From JBOFCO01 sp051646105 (GTDB lineage Bacteria; Pseudomonadota; Alphaproteobacteria; Rhodobacterales; Rhodobacteraceae), in NCBI GenBank assembly GCA_051646105.1, contig JBOFCO010000095.1, positions 16,531 through 80,530 of the forward strand: a DNA stretch of 64,000 bases. The letters are read 5' to 3'. A model generated the notes under the pieces. The model saw only the letters and a list, made by a program, of their open reading frames with translations. It searched no databases and was not told where the DNA came from. Each line of letters opens with the position of its first letter. The first letter of the stretch is position 1. The position numbers were made by a program, and so were the translations under genes. Shown in pieces: positions 1 through 8,562 of this stretch.

Positions 1-78
1 GACGGGCATTTGGCACTTTCTCGGGCGAAATCTTCCCGCTTCAAACGCGCGGCGAACGCGATTTCGGGGGAGGAACGC

Positions 79-1257
79 ATGAACGGCGCGGATACCGCAT
101 GGATATTGGTGGCGACAGCGCTTGTGCTGTTCATGACATTGCCGGGCCTGGCGCTGTTTTACGGCGGCCTCGTCCGCGCGCGGAACGTGCTTTCGGTGTT
201 CATGCACTGTTTTGCCATCGCGGCGTTGATGAGCGTGCTGTGGCTGGTTGCGGGCTATTCCATCGCCTTTGGCAGCGCTTCGCCGTATTGGGGCGGGCTG
301 GAAAAGGTCATGCTGACGGGCGTCACTGCCGACAGCCTGACCGGCACCCTGCCGGAAGTGCTGTTCTTTGCCTATCAGATGACCTTTGCCATCATCACCC
401 CGGCGCTGATCGTGGGCGCCTATGCCGAACGTGTCGGCTTTGCCTTTGTGCTGGTGTTTTCGTCGCTGTGGATGCTGCTCTGCTATGCGCCGGTCGCCCA
501 CTGGATCTGGGGCGGCGGCTTCATGGCGGCGGGCGGCATCTTTGGCGAAACCGGGGTGAAGGATTTCGCAGGCGGCATTGTCGTGCATGAAACGGCGGGA
601 TTGGCCGCGCTGGTGCTGGCGCTGATGATCGGCCCACGCCGTCACCGCACCACGCCGCCGCATTCGCCGGGTCTGGTGATGATCGGCGCGGCGATGCTGT
701 GGGTCGGCTGGTTCGGCTTCAACGGCGGGTCGGCCCTTGCCGCGAACGGCACCGCCGCCATGGCGCTGACGGTCACGCATCTGTCGGCGGCGGCGGCGTC
801 GCTGTCATGGATCGGCTGGGAACGGGTGAAATTCGGACGCTGCTCGATGGTCGGTCTGGTGACCGGCACCATCGCGGGGCTGGCCTCCATCACCCCGGCA
901 TCGGGCTTTGTCGGGCCATGGGCGGCACTGCTGATCGGCGGCATTGCGGGTGTGCTGTGTCAGGAAGCGGTGGCCCTGATCCGGGGCAAGCTGCATATCG
1001 ACGACACGCTGGATGTATTTGCCGTGCACGGCGTCGGCGGCATCTTTGGCACCATAATGATCGCGGCGCTGGGCGCAGGCGAATGGGGTGCGCAACTGGG
1101 CGCGCTGGTCATCGTGGGCGTGTTCACGGTCGCGGTGACTTTCGTGCTGGCAAAGGTCGCCGCGCTGGTGACCACCATGCGCATTGATGCAGAGGCAGAG
1201 ACCAACGGGCTGGACCTGTCCGCCCATGGCGAGCGGGCCTACGATATCATTTCGTAG
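79..1257 (+). CDS. amt: Ammonium transporter, Amt family
   Basis: Inner-membrane ammonium channel of the Amt/MEP/Rh family, 392 residues, hydrophobic along its whole length with about eleven membrane segments. The first helices contain the Amt-like FYGGLVRARNVLSV. The two pore histidines expected of the family are seen in VHETAG (H170) and VHGVGG (H317). I chose the ATG at 79 because GGGGGAGG precedes it; a TTG at 10 would add a charged leader that does not fit the family. In many proteobacteria amt follows glnK, but any such gene would lie left of the window. The 3' end overlaps the convergent esterase gene by 11 bases. The family call is firm; substrate preference is inferred. Confidence 0.95.
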   Translation: MNGADTAWILVATALVLFMTLPGLALFYGGLVRARNVLSVFMHCFAIAALMSVLWLVAGYSIAFGSASPYWGGLEKVMLTGVTADSLTGTLPEVLFFAYQMTFAIITPALIVGAYAERVGFAFVLVFSSLWMLLCYAPVAHWIWGGGFMAAGGIFGETGVKDFAGGIVVHETAGLAALVLALMIGPRRHRTTPPHSPGLVMIGAAMLWVGWFGFNGGSALAANGTAAMALTVTHLSAAAASLSWIGWERVKFGRCSMVGLVTGTIAGLASITPASGFVGPWAALLIGGIAGVLCQEAVALIRGKLHIDDTLDVFAVHGVGGIFGTIMIAALGAGEWGAQLGALVIVGVFTVAVTFVLAKVAALVTTMRIDAEAETNGLDLSAHGERAYDIIS

Positions 1258-2224
1258 GGGCTGCAGGTCCGCCCTGTTCGGCGAAGAACCGGAACACCTC
1301 GTCGGTCGCGGAAATATCCGCGCCCGGCGCTTCACGCCCGCCGGGCCAGGCATGCTTGCCGCCGTTGACGACCATCAGCCGCACGGCGGGTCTGTCACCC
1401 GAAAACCAGTCCCGTTCCGTCACATCGGCAAAATTCCAGCGCGTGTTGATCCGGCTGTCCTGTGGCCCTTCTGCCCCCATCGCTGCCGCCCAGTCCGCCG
1501 CCACTTCCTCTGCCCCCAGCACCAGATAGCCGCCGCCGGGGCCGACCTCCTCATCCCCCACAAAGCCGCCGGTGAAATGCATCACCTCATCTTCTGTGCC
1601 GTGGACCAGCAGCAGCGGCACAGGAAAGGCGGGGGGCATCAAGGCCGGATCGGGGGTGCCGGAAACGCTGGCCACCGCCGCCACCCTGTCCCTGCGGGTC
1701 AGCGCATAGCGCAGCCCGGTCATGCCGCCCGCGGAAAACCCCGCCACGTAAAGCTGCCCGCCATCAACGCCGAAACGCTCAACCACGTCCTCGACCACGG
1801 CATCCATGAAGCCCGCTTCATCCAGCCGTTCCAGAAAGGCATAGGCGCAGCAATGGCCCGCGTTCCAGTTGCGCATGCCGCCTTCGCGACGCGCTGTACC
1901 AAGCGGCGCGACCACCGCATAGCCCCGCGCCGCGCCCGCCTGCGCAAGGCCCGTGGCATCGGCAAAGCGCTCTGCCCCCCGCGCGGCGCCGTGCATGGCC
2001 AGCAGAACCGGCGCACCTTTCGGCTGCTCGGGCAACCAGATCAGGTAATCCCGCCCCTCGACCCGATAGGTCGTGCCAGTCACGACGACCTCCTCCGGCG
2101 CGGGGGTCAGTCTTGCCAGAACACGGCGCGCCAGCGGCTTGCCGACCGTCAGCGCCAGCGCGGCGGCAAGGGCAAGGCACAGCACACCGGCCACCGCCAG
2201 CCGCTTTCGGGATATCCGCATCAT
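1247..2224 (-). CDS. Alpha/beta hydrolase, PHB-depolymerase/LpqC-like esterase
   Basis: A 325-residue alpha/beta hydrolase with an N-terminal hydrophobic stretch (about residues 9-27), so it is probably exported or membrane-anchored. The catalytic serine is S164 in GFSAGG, an acid-containing HGTED motif lies near 208-212 and the likely catalytic histidine is H291 in GGKHAWPGG. The layout matches the poly(3-hydroxybutyrate) depolymerase/feruloyl esterase (LpqC) family, which cleaves polyester or aryl-ester substrates outside the cytoplasm; the actual substrate cannot be read from sequence. The ATG overlaps the stop of the upstream COQ10-like gene by four bases (ATGA), so the two are probably cotranscribed. 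It converges on amt. Confidence 0.85.
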   Translation of the reverse strand: MMRISRKRLAVAGVLCLALAAALALTVGKPLARRVLARLTPAPEEVVVTGTTYRVEGRDYLIWLPEQPKGAPVLLAMHGAARGAERFADATGLAQAGAARGYAVVAPLGTARREGGMRNWNAGHCCAYAFLERLDEAGFMDAVVEDVVERFGVDGGQLYVAGFSAGGMTGLRYALTRRDRVAAVASVSGTPDPALMPPAFPVPLLLVHGTEDEVMHFTGGFVGDEEVGPGGGYLVLGAEEVAADWAAAMGAEGPQDSRINTRWNFADVTERDWFSGDRPAVRLMVVNGGKHAWPGGREAPGADISATDEVFRFFAEQGGPAAPTK

Positions 2225-2700
2225 GCGCCCTTCTGCCCTGCCACCAGTCCCGGCCCGTAAAGGGCGACCGCGCGCGCCTCGAAGGCGCGGACGACGCGCT
2301 GCATCGCCTCGTTGAACACCAGCCCGATGATCTTTTGCAGGATCGCATTCCGAAACTCGAAATCCACAAAGAAGCTGACCTCTGACCCGCCCTCGGGCAG
2401 GTCGCGGAAAGCCCAGTCGGATTTCATGTGCTTGAACGGCCCGTCAAGATATTCCGTCTCGATCCGCTTCACGCCCGGAAACAGCACCACGCGGCTGCCG
2501 AAGCGTTCGCGGAACACCTTGAAGGAAATCACCAGATCGGCCTCCACCACCTCTGCCCCGTCGGGGCGCGGCATGCGCGACCGGATGCGGGCGGCGGCCG
2601 TCCATGGCAGAAACTCGGGGTAGCGGGCGATGTCAGCCACAAGGTCATACATCTGCTGCGCCGTATAGGGCAGCTTGCGGGTTTCGGCGTGAGTCGGCAT
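2221..2700 (-). CDS. COQ10/RatA-like START-fold (SRPBCC) protein
   Basis: A 159-residue member of the polyketide cyclase/COQ10 branch of the SRPBCC superfamily, annotated in databases either as ubiquinone-binding COQ10 or as RatA toxin. The N-terminal TRKLPYTAQQMYDLVADIARYPEFLPW and the C-terminal FEFRNAILQKIIGLVFNEAM are characteristic. COQ10 proteins bind ubiquinone and support its delivery to respiratory complexes; this is the likelier role in an alphaproteobacterium. Start taken as the ATG at 2700, behind AAGGGGGC; a TTG one codon upstream is possible. It is the first gene of a two-gene unit with the esterase. Confidence 0.88.
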   Translation of the reverse strand: MPTHAETRKLPYTAQQMYDLVADIARYPEFLPWTAAARIRSRMPRPDGAEVVEADLVISFKVFRERFGSRVVLFPGVKRIETEYLDGPFKHMKSDWAFRDLPEGGSEVSFFVDFEFRNAILQKIIGLVFNEAMQRVVRAFEARAVALYGPGLVAGQKGA

Positions 2701-2781
2701 CAAGCCCCCTTGCGTGGCACTGCCCGATCATGTCGTGTAACGCGCGGGCCTTATCAAGGGGCTTCCGACCAAGGGGGGATC

Positions 2782-3321
2782 ATGCCGCACCGGCCGCATG
2801 TCATTGATCCGATGATTTCCGCCAAATCCATCGCCGCGCGGGTCGAGGCGCTGGCGCGTGAGATCACCGAAGCTTTTGTAGGCACCGAAAAGCTGGTGGT
2901 CGTGGGGTTGCTGCGGGGGTCGTTCGTGTTCATCGCCGATCTGGTCCGCGAAATCGACCTGCCGGTCGAGGTCGATTTCCTTGAAGCGTCCTCCTACGGC
3001 GACAGCACGGAATCGAGCCGCGAGGTGCGCATCCTGAAAGACCTGCGCGGCGAAATCGCGGGCCGCGATGTGCTGGTGGTGGAGGATATCATAGATACCG
3101 GCTTTACCCTTTCCCACGTCCTGAAAATCCTTCAGGCGCGCGGCCCGAAACGGCTGGAGGTCTGCGCGCTGCTCGACAAGCCGTCACGCCGGGAAGCACA
3201 GGTGCAGGCGACATGGACGGGATTCACCATCCCCGACGAATTCGTGGTGGGCTATGGCATCGACTTCGCCCAGCGCAACCGCAACCTGCCCTATATCGGC
3301 AAGGTCAGGTTCACCGGATGA
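2782..3321 (+). CDS. hpt: Hypoxanthine phosphoribosyltransferase
   Basis: Purine salvage enzyme of 179 residues that joins hypoxanthine (or guanine) to PRPP to give IMP (or GMP) in the cytoplasm. The type I PRTase PRPP-binding motif VLVVEDIIDTGFTL is present near residues 98-111, and the conserved GLLRGSFVFIADLVREI lies before it. The ATG at 2782 follows AAGGGGGG. The gene begins a three-gene unit in which each stop overlaps the next start as ATGA (hpt, mug, small membrane protein). Family assignment is secure; base preference between hypoxanthine and guanine is inferred. Confidence 0.95.
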   Translation: MPHRPHVIDPMISAKSIAARVEALAREITEAFVGTEKLVVVGLLRGSFVFIADLVREIDLPVEVDFLEASSYGDSTESSREVRILKDLRGEIAGRDVLVVEDIIDTGFTLSHVLKILQARGPKRLEVCALLDKPSRREAQVQATWTGFTIPDEFVVGYGIDFAQRNRNLPYIGKVRFTG

Positions 3322-3842
3322 CGCGGCCCGGCGTGATCCTGCCCGACCGCCTGCGCCCCGGCCTGCGGCTGGTGTTCTGCGGCACGGCTCCCGGCACCGC
3401 ATCGGCGAAGGCAGGGCATTACTATGCCAATCCCGGCAATCTTTTCTGGCGTCTGTTGCATCAGGTCGGCCTGACCCCGCGCCGTCTGTCACCTGCGGAG
3501 GATCACCTGCTGCCCGGCATGGGCATCGGGCTGACCGATCTGGCGAAAACCGCCTTCGGGCAGGATGCCGACATCCCGCGCGCGGCTTTTGACGCGCCGG
3601 GGCTGATCGCGCGCATCAATGCCGCCTGTCCGGCCACGCTCGCCTTCACCAGCCTGACAGCGGCCCGGCTGGCCCTGTCCCGCCCCCGCCTTGCCGCTGG
3701 CAGACTGGAAAACGATCCGCACCTGCCGGGCGTGGCGCTCTGGGCGCTGCCATCGCCCTCCGGCCTCGCCCGGTCGCATTTCAGCGATGCCCCGTGGAAG
3801 GCGCTGGCGGCTGCCGTATTTCAAGGAGAATCCGCGCGATGA
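3318..3842 (+). CDS. mug: Mismatch-specific G:T/U DNA glycosylase
   Basis: A 174-residue uracil-DNA-glycosylase superfamily protein of the Mug/TDG branch, which removes uracil or thymine opposite guanine during base excision repair. The motifs seen are LVFCGTAPGTASAKAGHYYANPGN in sense, with the family pattern G-x-(A/N)PG followed by PGN-x-FW (FWRLLHQVGL), and LPSPSGLARSH near the C-terminus, which matches the second active-site loop. The ATG overlaps the hpt stop as ATGA and the gene's own stop overlaps the next start, so translation is probably coupled along the unit. Confidence 0.9.
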   Translation: MTRPGVILPDRLRPGLRLVFCGTAPGTASAKAGHYYANPGNLFWRLLHQVGLTPRRLSPAEDHLLPGMGIGLTDLAKTAFGQDADIPRAAFDAPGLIARINAACPATLAFTSLTAARLALSRPRLAAGRLENDPHLPGVALWALPSPSGLARSHFSDAPWKALAAAVFQGESAR

Positions 3843-4021
3843 ACTTGATCCACCTGCTGCGCATGTCGAAATGGGCGCGCAACCCGCCATCCCGCAGGCA
3901 GGTTATTATCGGCGCCATCGCGATTGGCGGGGCGTTGCTGCTGGCAGGGGTGGAATATTTCATCGGCTGGCCGGAATGGGCCACGGTGAACCAGACCCCG
4001 CGCCAGATGCCGAAACCGTGA
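3839..4021 (+). CDS. Small single-span membrane protein, unknown function
   Basis: A 60-residue protein with a basic N-terminus (MSKWARNPPSRRQ), one membrane segment (about residues 24-42, IIGAIAIGGALLLAGVEYF) and a short tail. The start overlaps the mug stop as ATGA, behind AAGGAGAA, so it is well supported as translated and belongs to the hpt-mug unit. The charge pattern suggests the N-terminus stays in the cytoplasm. I do not recognise a function and the context (purine salvage, DNA repair) does not supply one. Confidence 0.75.
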   Translation: MNLIHLLRMSKWARNPPSRRQVIIGAIAIGGALLLAGVEYFIGWPEWATVNQTPRQMPKP

Positions 4022-4079
4022 TCGACAGCCCTGCCCCCCTGCGTTAGCTTCGGGCAACAGGGCAAGCAGGGGGCAGGCA

Positions 4080-4970
4080 ATGCGCAGGCTATTTGGCTAT
4101 CTTGTGTTGTTGGCAATTGCCGGGTTTGCCGTGTTCTGGTTCGTGACCGCACCGAAGCGCCTGCCGGATGACGCCACCGCCGGTCTGACCGGCGATGCGA
4201 CACGGGGAGAGCAGGTGTTCTGGGCCGGTGGCTGCGCCTCCTGCCACGCTGCACCCGACGCCAAGGACGACGCCCGTCTGCTGCTGGTCGGCGGGCAGCG
4301 CTTCGCCTCTCCTTTCGGCACCTTTATCGCCCCGAACATCACGCCTGACCCGGACGCTGGTATTGGCGGCTGGTCCCTGCAAGACCTTGCCAATGCGATG
4401 CAGCGCGGTGTTTCGCCCGAAGGGCAGCATTATTACCCTGCCTTCCCCTACACGTCTTACGCAAAGGCGGAATTGCAGGACATTGCCGACCTGAAGGCGT
4501 TCATGGATACGCTGCCCGCCGATGCCACCCCCAGCCTTGCGCATGAGGTGGGATTTCCCTTCAACATCCGCCGCAGCCTTGGCGGCTGGAAATTCCTGTT
4601 CTTCAAGACGGACTGGGTGATCGACGGCGAGTTGACAGAGGCAGAAACCCGCGGCCGTTATCTGGCCGAGACGCTGGGTCATTGCGGCGAATGTCACACG
4701 CCGCGCAATTTCCTGGGCGGCAGCGATACCGCGCGCTGGCTGGCAGGCGGTCCGGATCCATCGGGCAAGGGATCCTTCCCCAACATCACCCCCGGCAAGC
4801 TGGACTGGACCGAAGGCGATCTGGTGCAGTATTTCACCACCGGTTTCACCCCTGAATTCGACAGCGTCGGCGGGCATATGGCATTCGTCGTCGACAACCT
4901 GTCGAAGCTGCCGGAAAGCGATCGGGAAGCCCTTGCCGCCTATCTGAAGAAGGTGCCGCCCGTTGAGTGA
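4080..4970 (+). CDS. Membrane-anchored dihaem cytochrome c
   Basis: A 296-residue periplasmic c-type cytochrome held by an uncleaved N-terminal helix (residues 5-22). Two haem attachment sites are seen, CASCH at 52-56 and CGECH at 202-206, so there are two cytochrome c domains of the type found in electron-accepting subunits of periplasmic dehydrogenases. Likely distal ligands are methionines, for example in GGHMAF near the end. Starts at the ATG at 4080 after GGGGGCAGGCA. The next gene, a GST-like protein, overlaps its end by eight bases. The redox partner is not in the window. Confidence 0.88.
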   Translation: MRRLFGYLVLLAIAGFAVFWFVTAPKRLPDDATAGLTGDATRGEQVFWAGGCASCHAAPDAKDDARLLLVGGQRFASPFGTFIAPNITPDPDAGIGGWSLQDLANAMQRGVSPEGQHYYPAFPYTSYAKAELQDIADLKAFMDTLPADATPSLAHEVGFPFNIRRSLGGWKFLFFKTDWVIDGELTEAETRGRYLAETLGHCGECHTPRNFLGGSDTARWLAGGPDPSGKGSFPNITPGKLDWTEGDLVQYFTTGFTPEFDSVGGHMAFVVDNLSKLPESDREALAAYLKKVPPVE

Positions 4971-5622
4971 GATCCGTGGCAATCCGCGACCCGGACGGCT
5001 GACGCTGATCGGCCAGTATGACAGCGCCTTCGTGCGTCGCGTTGGCATCGCATTGCGCATCTGGGCCATGGATTTCGACCATCTGCCGTGGTCCGTGTTC
5101 GGCGATGCCGGGGCGCTGATGACGCTTAATCCGCTGGGCGGCGTGCCGGTGCTGGTTCTGGAAACCGGCACGGTGCTGACCGACAGCGCCACGATCCTGC
5201 ATCATCTGGACGCGCGTCACCACCTGCCCCGCCTGTGGCCGGACAATCCGGCGCAGGAAACCGAAGCCCGTCGCCTGACGGCGCTGTGTACAGGGCTGGC
5301 GGATCGGTTCGTATCGCTGTTCTATGAGCGCCGGTTGCATGATGCGGCCTCGCCCGTGCTGGCGGCACGGCGGGAATCGCAGGTGCGCGCCACGCTGGCG
5401 GTGCTTGAAGCCGCCCGCGCCCCCACATCCGACACATGGTGGTTCGGCGATCATATCAGCCATGCCGACATCGCACTTGGCTGCGTGTTGCGGCACCTGC
5501 GCGAAAGCCTGCCCGACCTGTTCGAGGATACCCGTTTGCCCGCGCTGGCCCACCATGCCGCCGATTGCGAGGCGACGGCGGTCTTTCAGCAGATCTCACA
5601 GCCCTTCGTCGCGCCAGCCTGA
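4963..5622 (+). CDS. Glutathione S-transferase family protein
   Basis: A 219-residue GST-fold protein. The N-terminal thioredoxin-like domain contains GGVPVLVLETGTVLTDSATIL, matching the conserved cis-proline and the glutathione gamma-glutamyl contact (DSATI, usually ESxAI). The helical C-terminal domain has the N-capping region FGDHISHADIALG. The catalytic Ser/Cys/Tyr near residue 20 is not obvious (YDSAFVRRV). The only in-frame start that keeps the full domain is TTG at 4963, overlapping the cytochrome gene by eight bases, so translation is probably coupled. Substrate unknown. Confidence 0.85.
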   Translation: MSEIRGNPRPGRLTLIGQYDSAFVRRVGIALRIWAMDFDHLPWSVFGDAGALMTLNPLGGVPVLVLETGTVLTDSATILHHLDARHHLPRLWPDNPAQETEARRLTALCTGLADRFVSLFYERRLHDAASPVLAARRESQVRATLAVLEAARAPTSDTWWFGDHISHADIALGCVLRHLRESLPDLFEDTRLPALAHHAADCEATAVFQQISQPFVAPA

Positions 5623-5633
5623 CACCGGGCCTG

Positions 5634-5702
5634 CGCCCCAGATACCGGAGGGGTTTTGCACCCCTCCGGACCACCCCGCAGGATATTTGGGGACAGAGGA
5701 CG
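5634..5702. repeat. Dispersed repeat copy 1 with strong hairpin
   Basis: Lies between the GST gene and the convergent acyl-CoA ligase gene. A perfect 9-base stem, CCGGAGGGG (5645-5653) with CCCCTCCGG (5661-5669), is followed by CAGGATATTTGGGGACAGA, the reverse orientation of the repeat found at 13388, 20088, 38814 and 45166. It may also end transcription from both sides, although there is no T-run. Confidence 0.65.
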
Positions 5703-5752
5703 GGCAGTCGTGCCCCGGCGGATGCCGTGACCGGCATCTTCAATCCGGCCGG

Positions 5753-7294
5753 TCAGGGATTGCGCAGCATCCTGCGCAGGATTTTCCCCGAGGCCGATTT
5801 CGGGATCGTGTCGCGCAGTTCCAACCGTTTCACCTGCTTGTAATGCGCCACCTTGTCGGCCAGATAGCCTTGCAGCGTCGCAAGATCGATGCCTTGCCCC
5901 GCCACGCAGACCACATGCGCCACCGGAATTTCCCCCGCCTCGTCATCAGGTTCGCCCACAACGGCGACATCGGCCACGGCGGGATGGGTGACAATCAGCG
6001 CCTCCAGCTCTGCCGGGGCGACCTGAAAGCCCTTGACCTTGATCAGTTCCTTCACCCGGTCGACGATGAAAACGTAGCCGTCGGCATCGATATAGGCCAG
6101 ATCGCCGGTATGCAGCCAGCCGTCGGCATCCACCATCGCGGCGGTGGCGGCCGGATTGTCCAGATAGCCGATCATCGCCTGCGGGCCGCGGATCACAAGT
6201 TCGCCCACCTCTCCCGCCGGACAAACTGCGCCGGTTTCGGGATCGATGCAGCGCTGTTCGGTCAACGGCACCGCCGGTCCGACCGAACCGGGGCGCGGAT
6301 CGTGGCGTGGCGCCACGTTGGTCAGCGGCGAAAGTTCGGTCATGCCGTAGCCCTGGACCACATCGACACCCAGGCGCTGCTGGCAGGCATGGGCCAGGTC
6401 GGGGCCAAGCGGGGCCGCGCCGGACATCAGATATTGCAGCGAGGAGACGTCGTATTTTTCAACGAGCGGGTTCTTGGCCATCGCCAGCACCACCGGCGGG
6501 GCGACCAGCATGTGCGGGGTGCGATGTTCCTGCACCAGATGCAGCACCCGTTCCAGATCGAAGCGCGGCAGCGTCACGCAATGCCCGGCAGAGGCAAGCT
6601 GATGGTTCATCAGCACCTGCATGCCGTAGATATGAAAGAACGGCAGGAAAGCCACCGTGGCATCCCCCGGCGCCACAGGCAGCGTGGCGGCGGCCTGCAC
6701 CAGATTGGCCACAAGATTGCGGTGCGACAGCATCACCCCTTTGGGCAGGCCGGTCGTACCCGACGAATAGGGCAGCACCACGGTATGCCGCGCCAGATCG
6801 ACGGAAACCTGTGCCGCAAGCGGCGCATCGTAAAGCGCGTCCAGCCCGGTTTCCCCGTCCGCCCCGATCACCGCCACGCGCCGGACCGGACTTTCCCCGG
6901 CGGCGTTCCTGGCCTGATCGGCAAGCGCCGGAATGGTCAGCAGAAACGTTGCCCGCGCGCTTTGCAGCTGATGACGGATTTCGCCCGGCGTATAGGTCGG
7001 ATTGATCGTGGTGATCGTGCCACCCGCCCAGGCCACCGCATGAAAGATGATCGCATATTCCGGAATGTTCGGCGCCATCAGCGCCACAACCTGCCCCGCC
7101 CCGAAACCTGCGCGGGTCAGCCCGCCCGCCAGCCGCTGCACCCGGTCGCGGAATTCAACCCCGGTATAGCCCGCGCCTGTAATGCCGTCGGTCAGCACCC
7201 TTGCGCTGCCCGCGATGTCGGTGCCTCTCAGCACGAACTCTGTGACGCTGGTTTCAGGAACGGAATAACCGCCCCCCTGCATTGCATGGGCCAT
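5753..7294 (-). CDS. Acyl-CoA ligase of the 4-coumarate-CoA ligase type (AMP-binding)
   Basis: A 513-residue ANL-superfamily adenylating enzyme that would activate a carboxylic acid with ATP and join it to CoA. The phosphate-binding motif YSSGTTGLPKGV (about residues 178-189), the adenine motif QGYGMTE, the hinge region DGYVFIVDRVKELIKVKGFQV and the catalytic lysine in PKSASGKILRR are all present. Architecture and motifs match plant 4CL-like enzymes and fatty-acid or aryl-acid CoA ligases; the substrate is not decidable here. The ATG at 7294 has GGAGGAG before it. The upstream region carries several palindromes and the gene stands alone. Confidence 0.9.
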   Translation of the reverse strand: MAHAMQGGGYSVPETSVTEFVLRGTDIAGSARVLTDGITGAGYTGVEFRDRVQRLAGGLTRAGFGAGQVVALMAPNIPEYAIIFHAVAWAGGTITTINPTYTPGEIRHQLQSARATFLLTIPALADQARNAAGESPVRRVAVIGADGETGLDALYDAPLAAQVSVDLARHTVVLPYSSGTTGLPKGVMLSHRNLVANLVQAAATLPVAPGDATVAFLPFFHIYGMQVLMNHQLASAGHCVTLPRFDLERVLHLVQEHRTPHMLVAPPVVLAMAKNPLVEKYDVSSLQYLMSGAAPLGPDLAHACQQRLGVDVVQGYGMTELSPLTNVAPRHDPRPGSVGPAVPLTEQRCIDPETGAVCPAGEVGELVIRGPQAMIGYLDNPAATAAMVDADGWLHTGDLAYIDADGYVFIVDRVKELIKVKGFQVAPAELEALIVTHPAVADVAVVGEPDDEAGEIPVAHVVCVAGQGIDLATLQGYLADKVAHYKQVKRLELRDTIPKSASGKILRRMLRNP

Positions 7295-7384
7295 AGCGCT
7301 CTCCTCCTCTGTCAGGGGAAGTTTTAGCCAATGTCGGACTGTGTACTAAACAAATTCGCGCGGCAGACGGGAGTGGTAAGCGCA

Positions 7385-7442
7385 AACGTTGCGTCAGGAT
7401 TGTACGCAACTATGCGGAATTCTTCGCAATTGTTGCGCGAAC
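7385..7442 (-). promoter_or_regulatory. Palindrome-rich control region of the acyl-CoA ligase gene
   Basis: Upstream of the ligase start the DNA is unusually AT-rich and repeats TTGCG/CGCAA: TTGCGT (7389-7394) with ACGCAA (7404-7409), and CGCAA (7425-7429) with TTGCG (7433-7437). These look like operator half-sites for a dimeric repressor. The regulator is not identified; the rest of the gap 7295-7492 shows nothing else. Confidence 0.45.
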
Positions 7443-7492
7443 ACAGAGGGCCGGGCGTTGCAAATTCTTGCGTGCCCTGCGCGACGGCGATC

Positions 7493-8443
7493 TCAGGACT
7501 GGCCCAGCCTTGCCTGCCGCGCGGCGCGAAGCCGGGCGAAATCCTCTCCCGCATGATAGGATGACCGGGTCAGCGGCGTGGCCGAAACCATCAGGAAGCC
7601 CTTGCCCCAGGCTGCCTTTTCATAGCTGGAAAATTCGTCAGGGGTTACGAAACGGTCGACGCGGTGGTGTTTGGGCGTCGGTTGCAGATACTGGCCGACG
7701 GTCAGGAAATCGACATCCGCCGCGCGCATGTCATCCATCACCTGCCGCACGCCCTGCGCATCCTCGCCCAGACCGACCATGATGCCGGATTTTGTAAAGA
7801 TCAGCGGGTCCAGTTCCTTGACCCGCTGCAACAGCCGCAGCGAATGGAAATAGCGCGCGCCCGGCCGGACCGAAGGATAAAGCCCCGGCACGGTTTCAAG
7901 GTTGTGATTGAATACATCGGGCCTTGCGGCAACCACGGTTTCCAGCGCGCTGGCGTCGCATTTCAGGAAATCCGGGGTCAGGATTTCGATGGTCGTGTCC
8001 GGGCTGCGGTGGCGAACGGCGCGGATGGTCTGTGCGAAATGCTCTGCCCCGCCGTCGGCAAGATCGTCGCGGTCGACGGATGTGATGACCACATGTTTCA
8101 GCCCCAGCGTCTGCACGGCATGGGCAACGCGGCCCGGTTCAAACGCATCCAGAACATCGGGGCGTCCGGTCGCAATGTTGCAAAAAGAACATCCGCGCGT
8201 GCAAATCTCGCCCATGATCATCATGGTCGCGTGACCCTGACTCCAGCATTCACCGACGTTCGGGCAGCCTGCTTCCTCGCAGACAGTGACCAGCCTGTTG
8301 GTCCGCAAAATATCGCGCGTCTGCTTGTAACCCTCTGATGTCGGGGCCTTTACCCTGATCCAGTCCGGCTTTTTGGGTTGCGCATTGTCGGGGCGATGCG
8401 CCTTTTCGGGGTGCCGCTGATCGGGCAATCTGAGATCGCGCAC
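7493..8443 (-). CDS. lipA: Lipoyl synthase
   Basis: Radical-SAM enzyme that inserts two sulfurs into octanoyl groups on the lipoyl domains of dehydrogenase complexes. Both cluster motifs are present: the auxiliary cluster C-x4-C-x5-C (CEEAGCPNVGEC) and the radical-SAM C-x3-C-x2-C (CTRGCSFC). The product is 316 residues from a GTG at 8443, which has GGGGA before it and gives the RDLRLPDQRHPEKAHRPD start I expect for the rhodobacterial protein; the reading frame is open further upstream, but those residues look like untranslated sequence. The gene is divergent from aqpZ. Confidence 0.95.
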   Translation of the reverse strand: MRDLRLPDQRHPEKAHRPDNAQPKKPDWIRVKAPTSEGYKQTRDILRTNRLVTVCEEAGCPNVGECWSQGHATMMIMGEICTRGCSFCNIATGRPDVLDAFEPGRVAHAVQTLGLKHVVITSVDRDDLADGGAEHFAQTIRAVRHRSPDTTIEILTPDFLKCDASALETVVAARPDVFNHNLETVPGLYPSVRPGARYFHSLRLLQRVKELDPLIFTKSGIMVGLGEDAQGVRQVMDDMRAADVDFLTVGQYLQPTPKHHRVDRFVTPDEFSSYEKAAWGKGFLMVSATPLTRSSYHAGEDFARLRAARQARLGQS

Positions 8444-8562
8444 GTTTTTTTCCCCGTTGCATACAAGCGTCATCAGGCATCTGATACACCGCACCGGCGG
8501 GATTTTCCAGTGCGCGAACCACTTGACTGGCCCCGCCGAGGTAAAATGTGAGGGGACAGTTC

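Noticed and set aside
2221..2700. RatA toxin of a toxin-antitoxin pair.
   Set aside because: No antitoxin partner adjoins it and the sequence fits COQ10-like ubiquinone-binding proteins of alphaproteobacteria at least as well.
5324..7327. Very long plus-strand frame (667 codons) across the acyl-CoA ligase gene.
   Set aside because: Its product is His/Arg-rich without any domain, while the minus strand encodes all ANL enzyme motifs.
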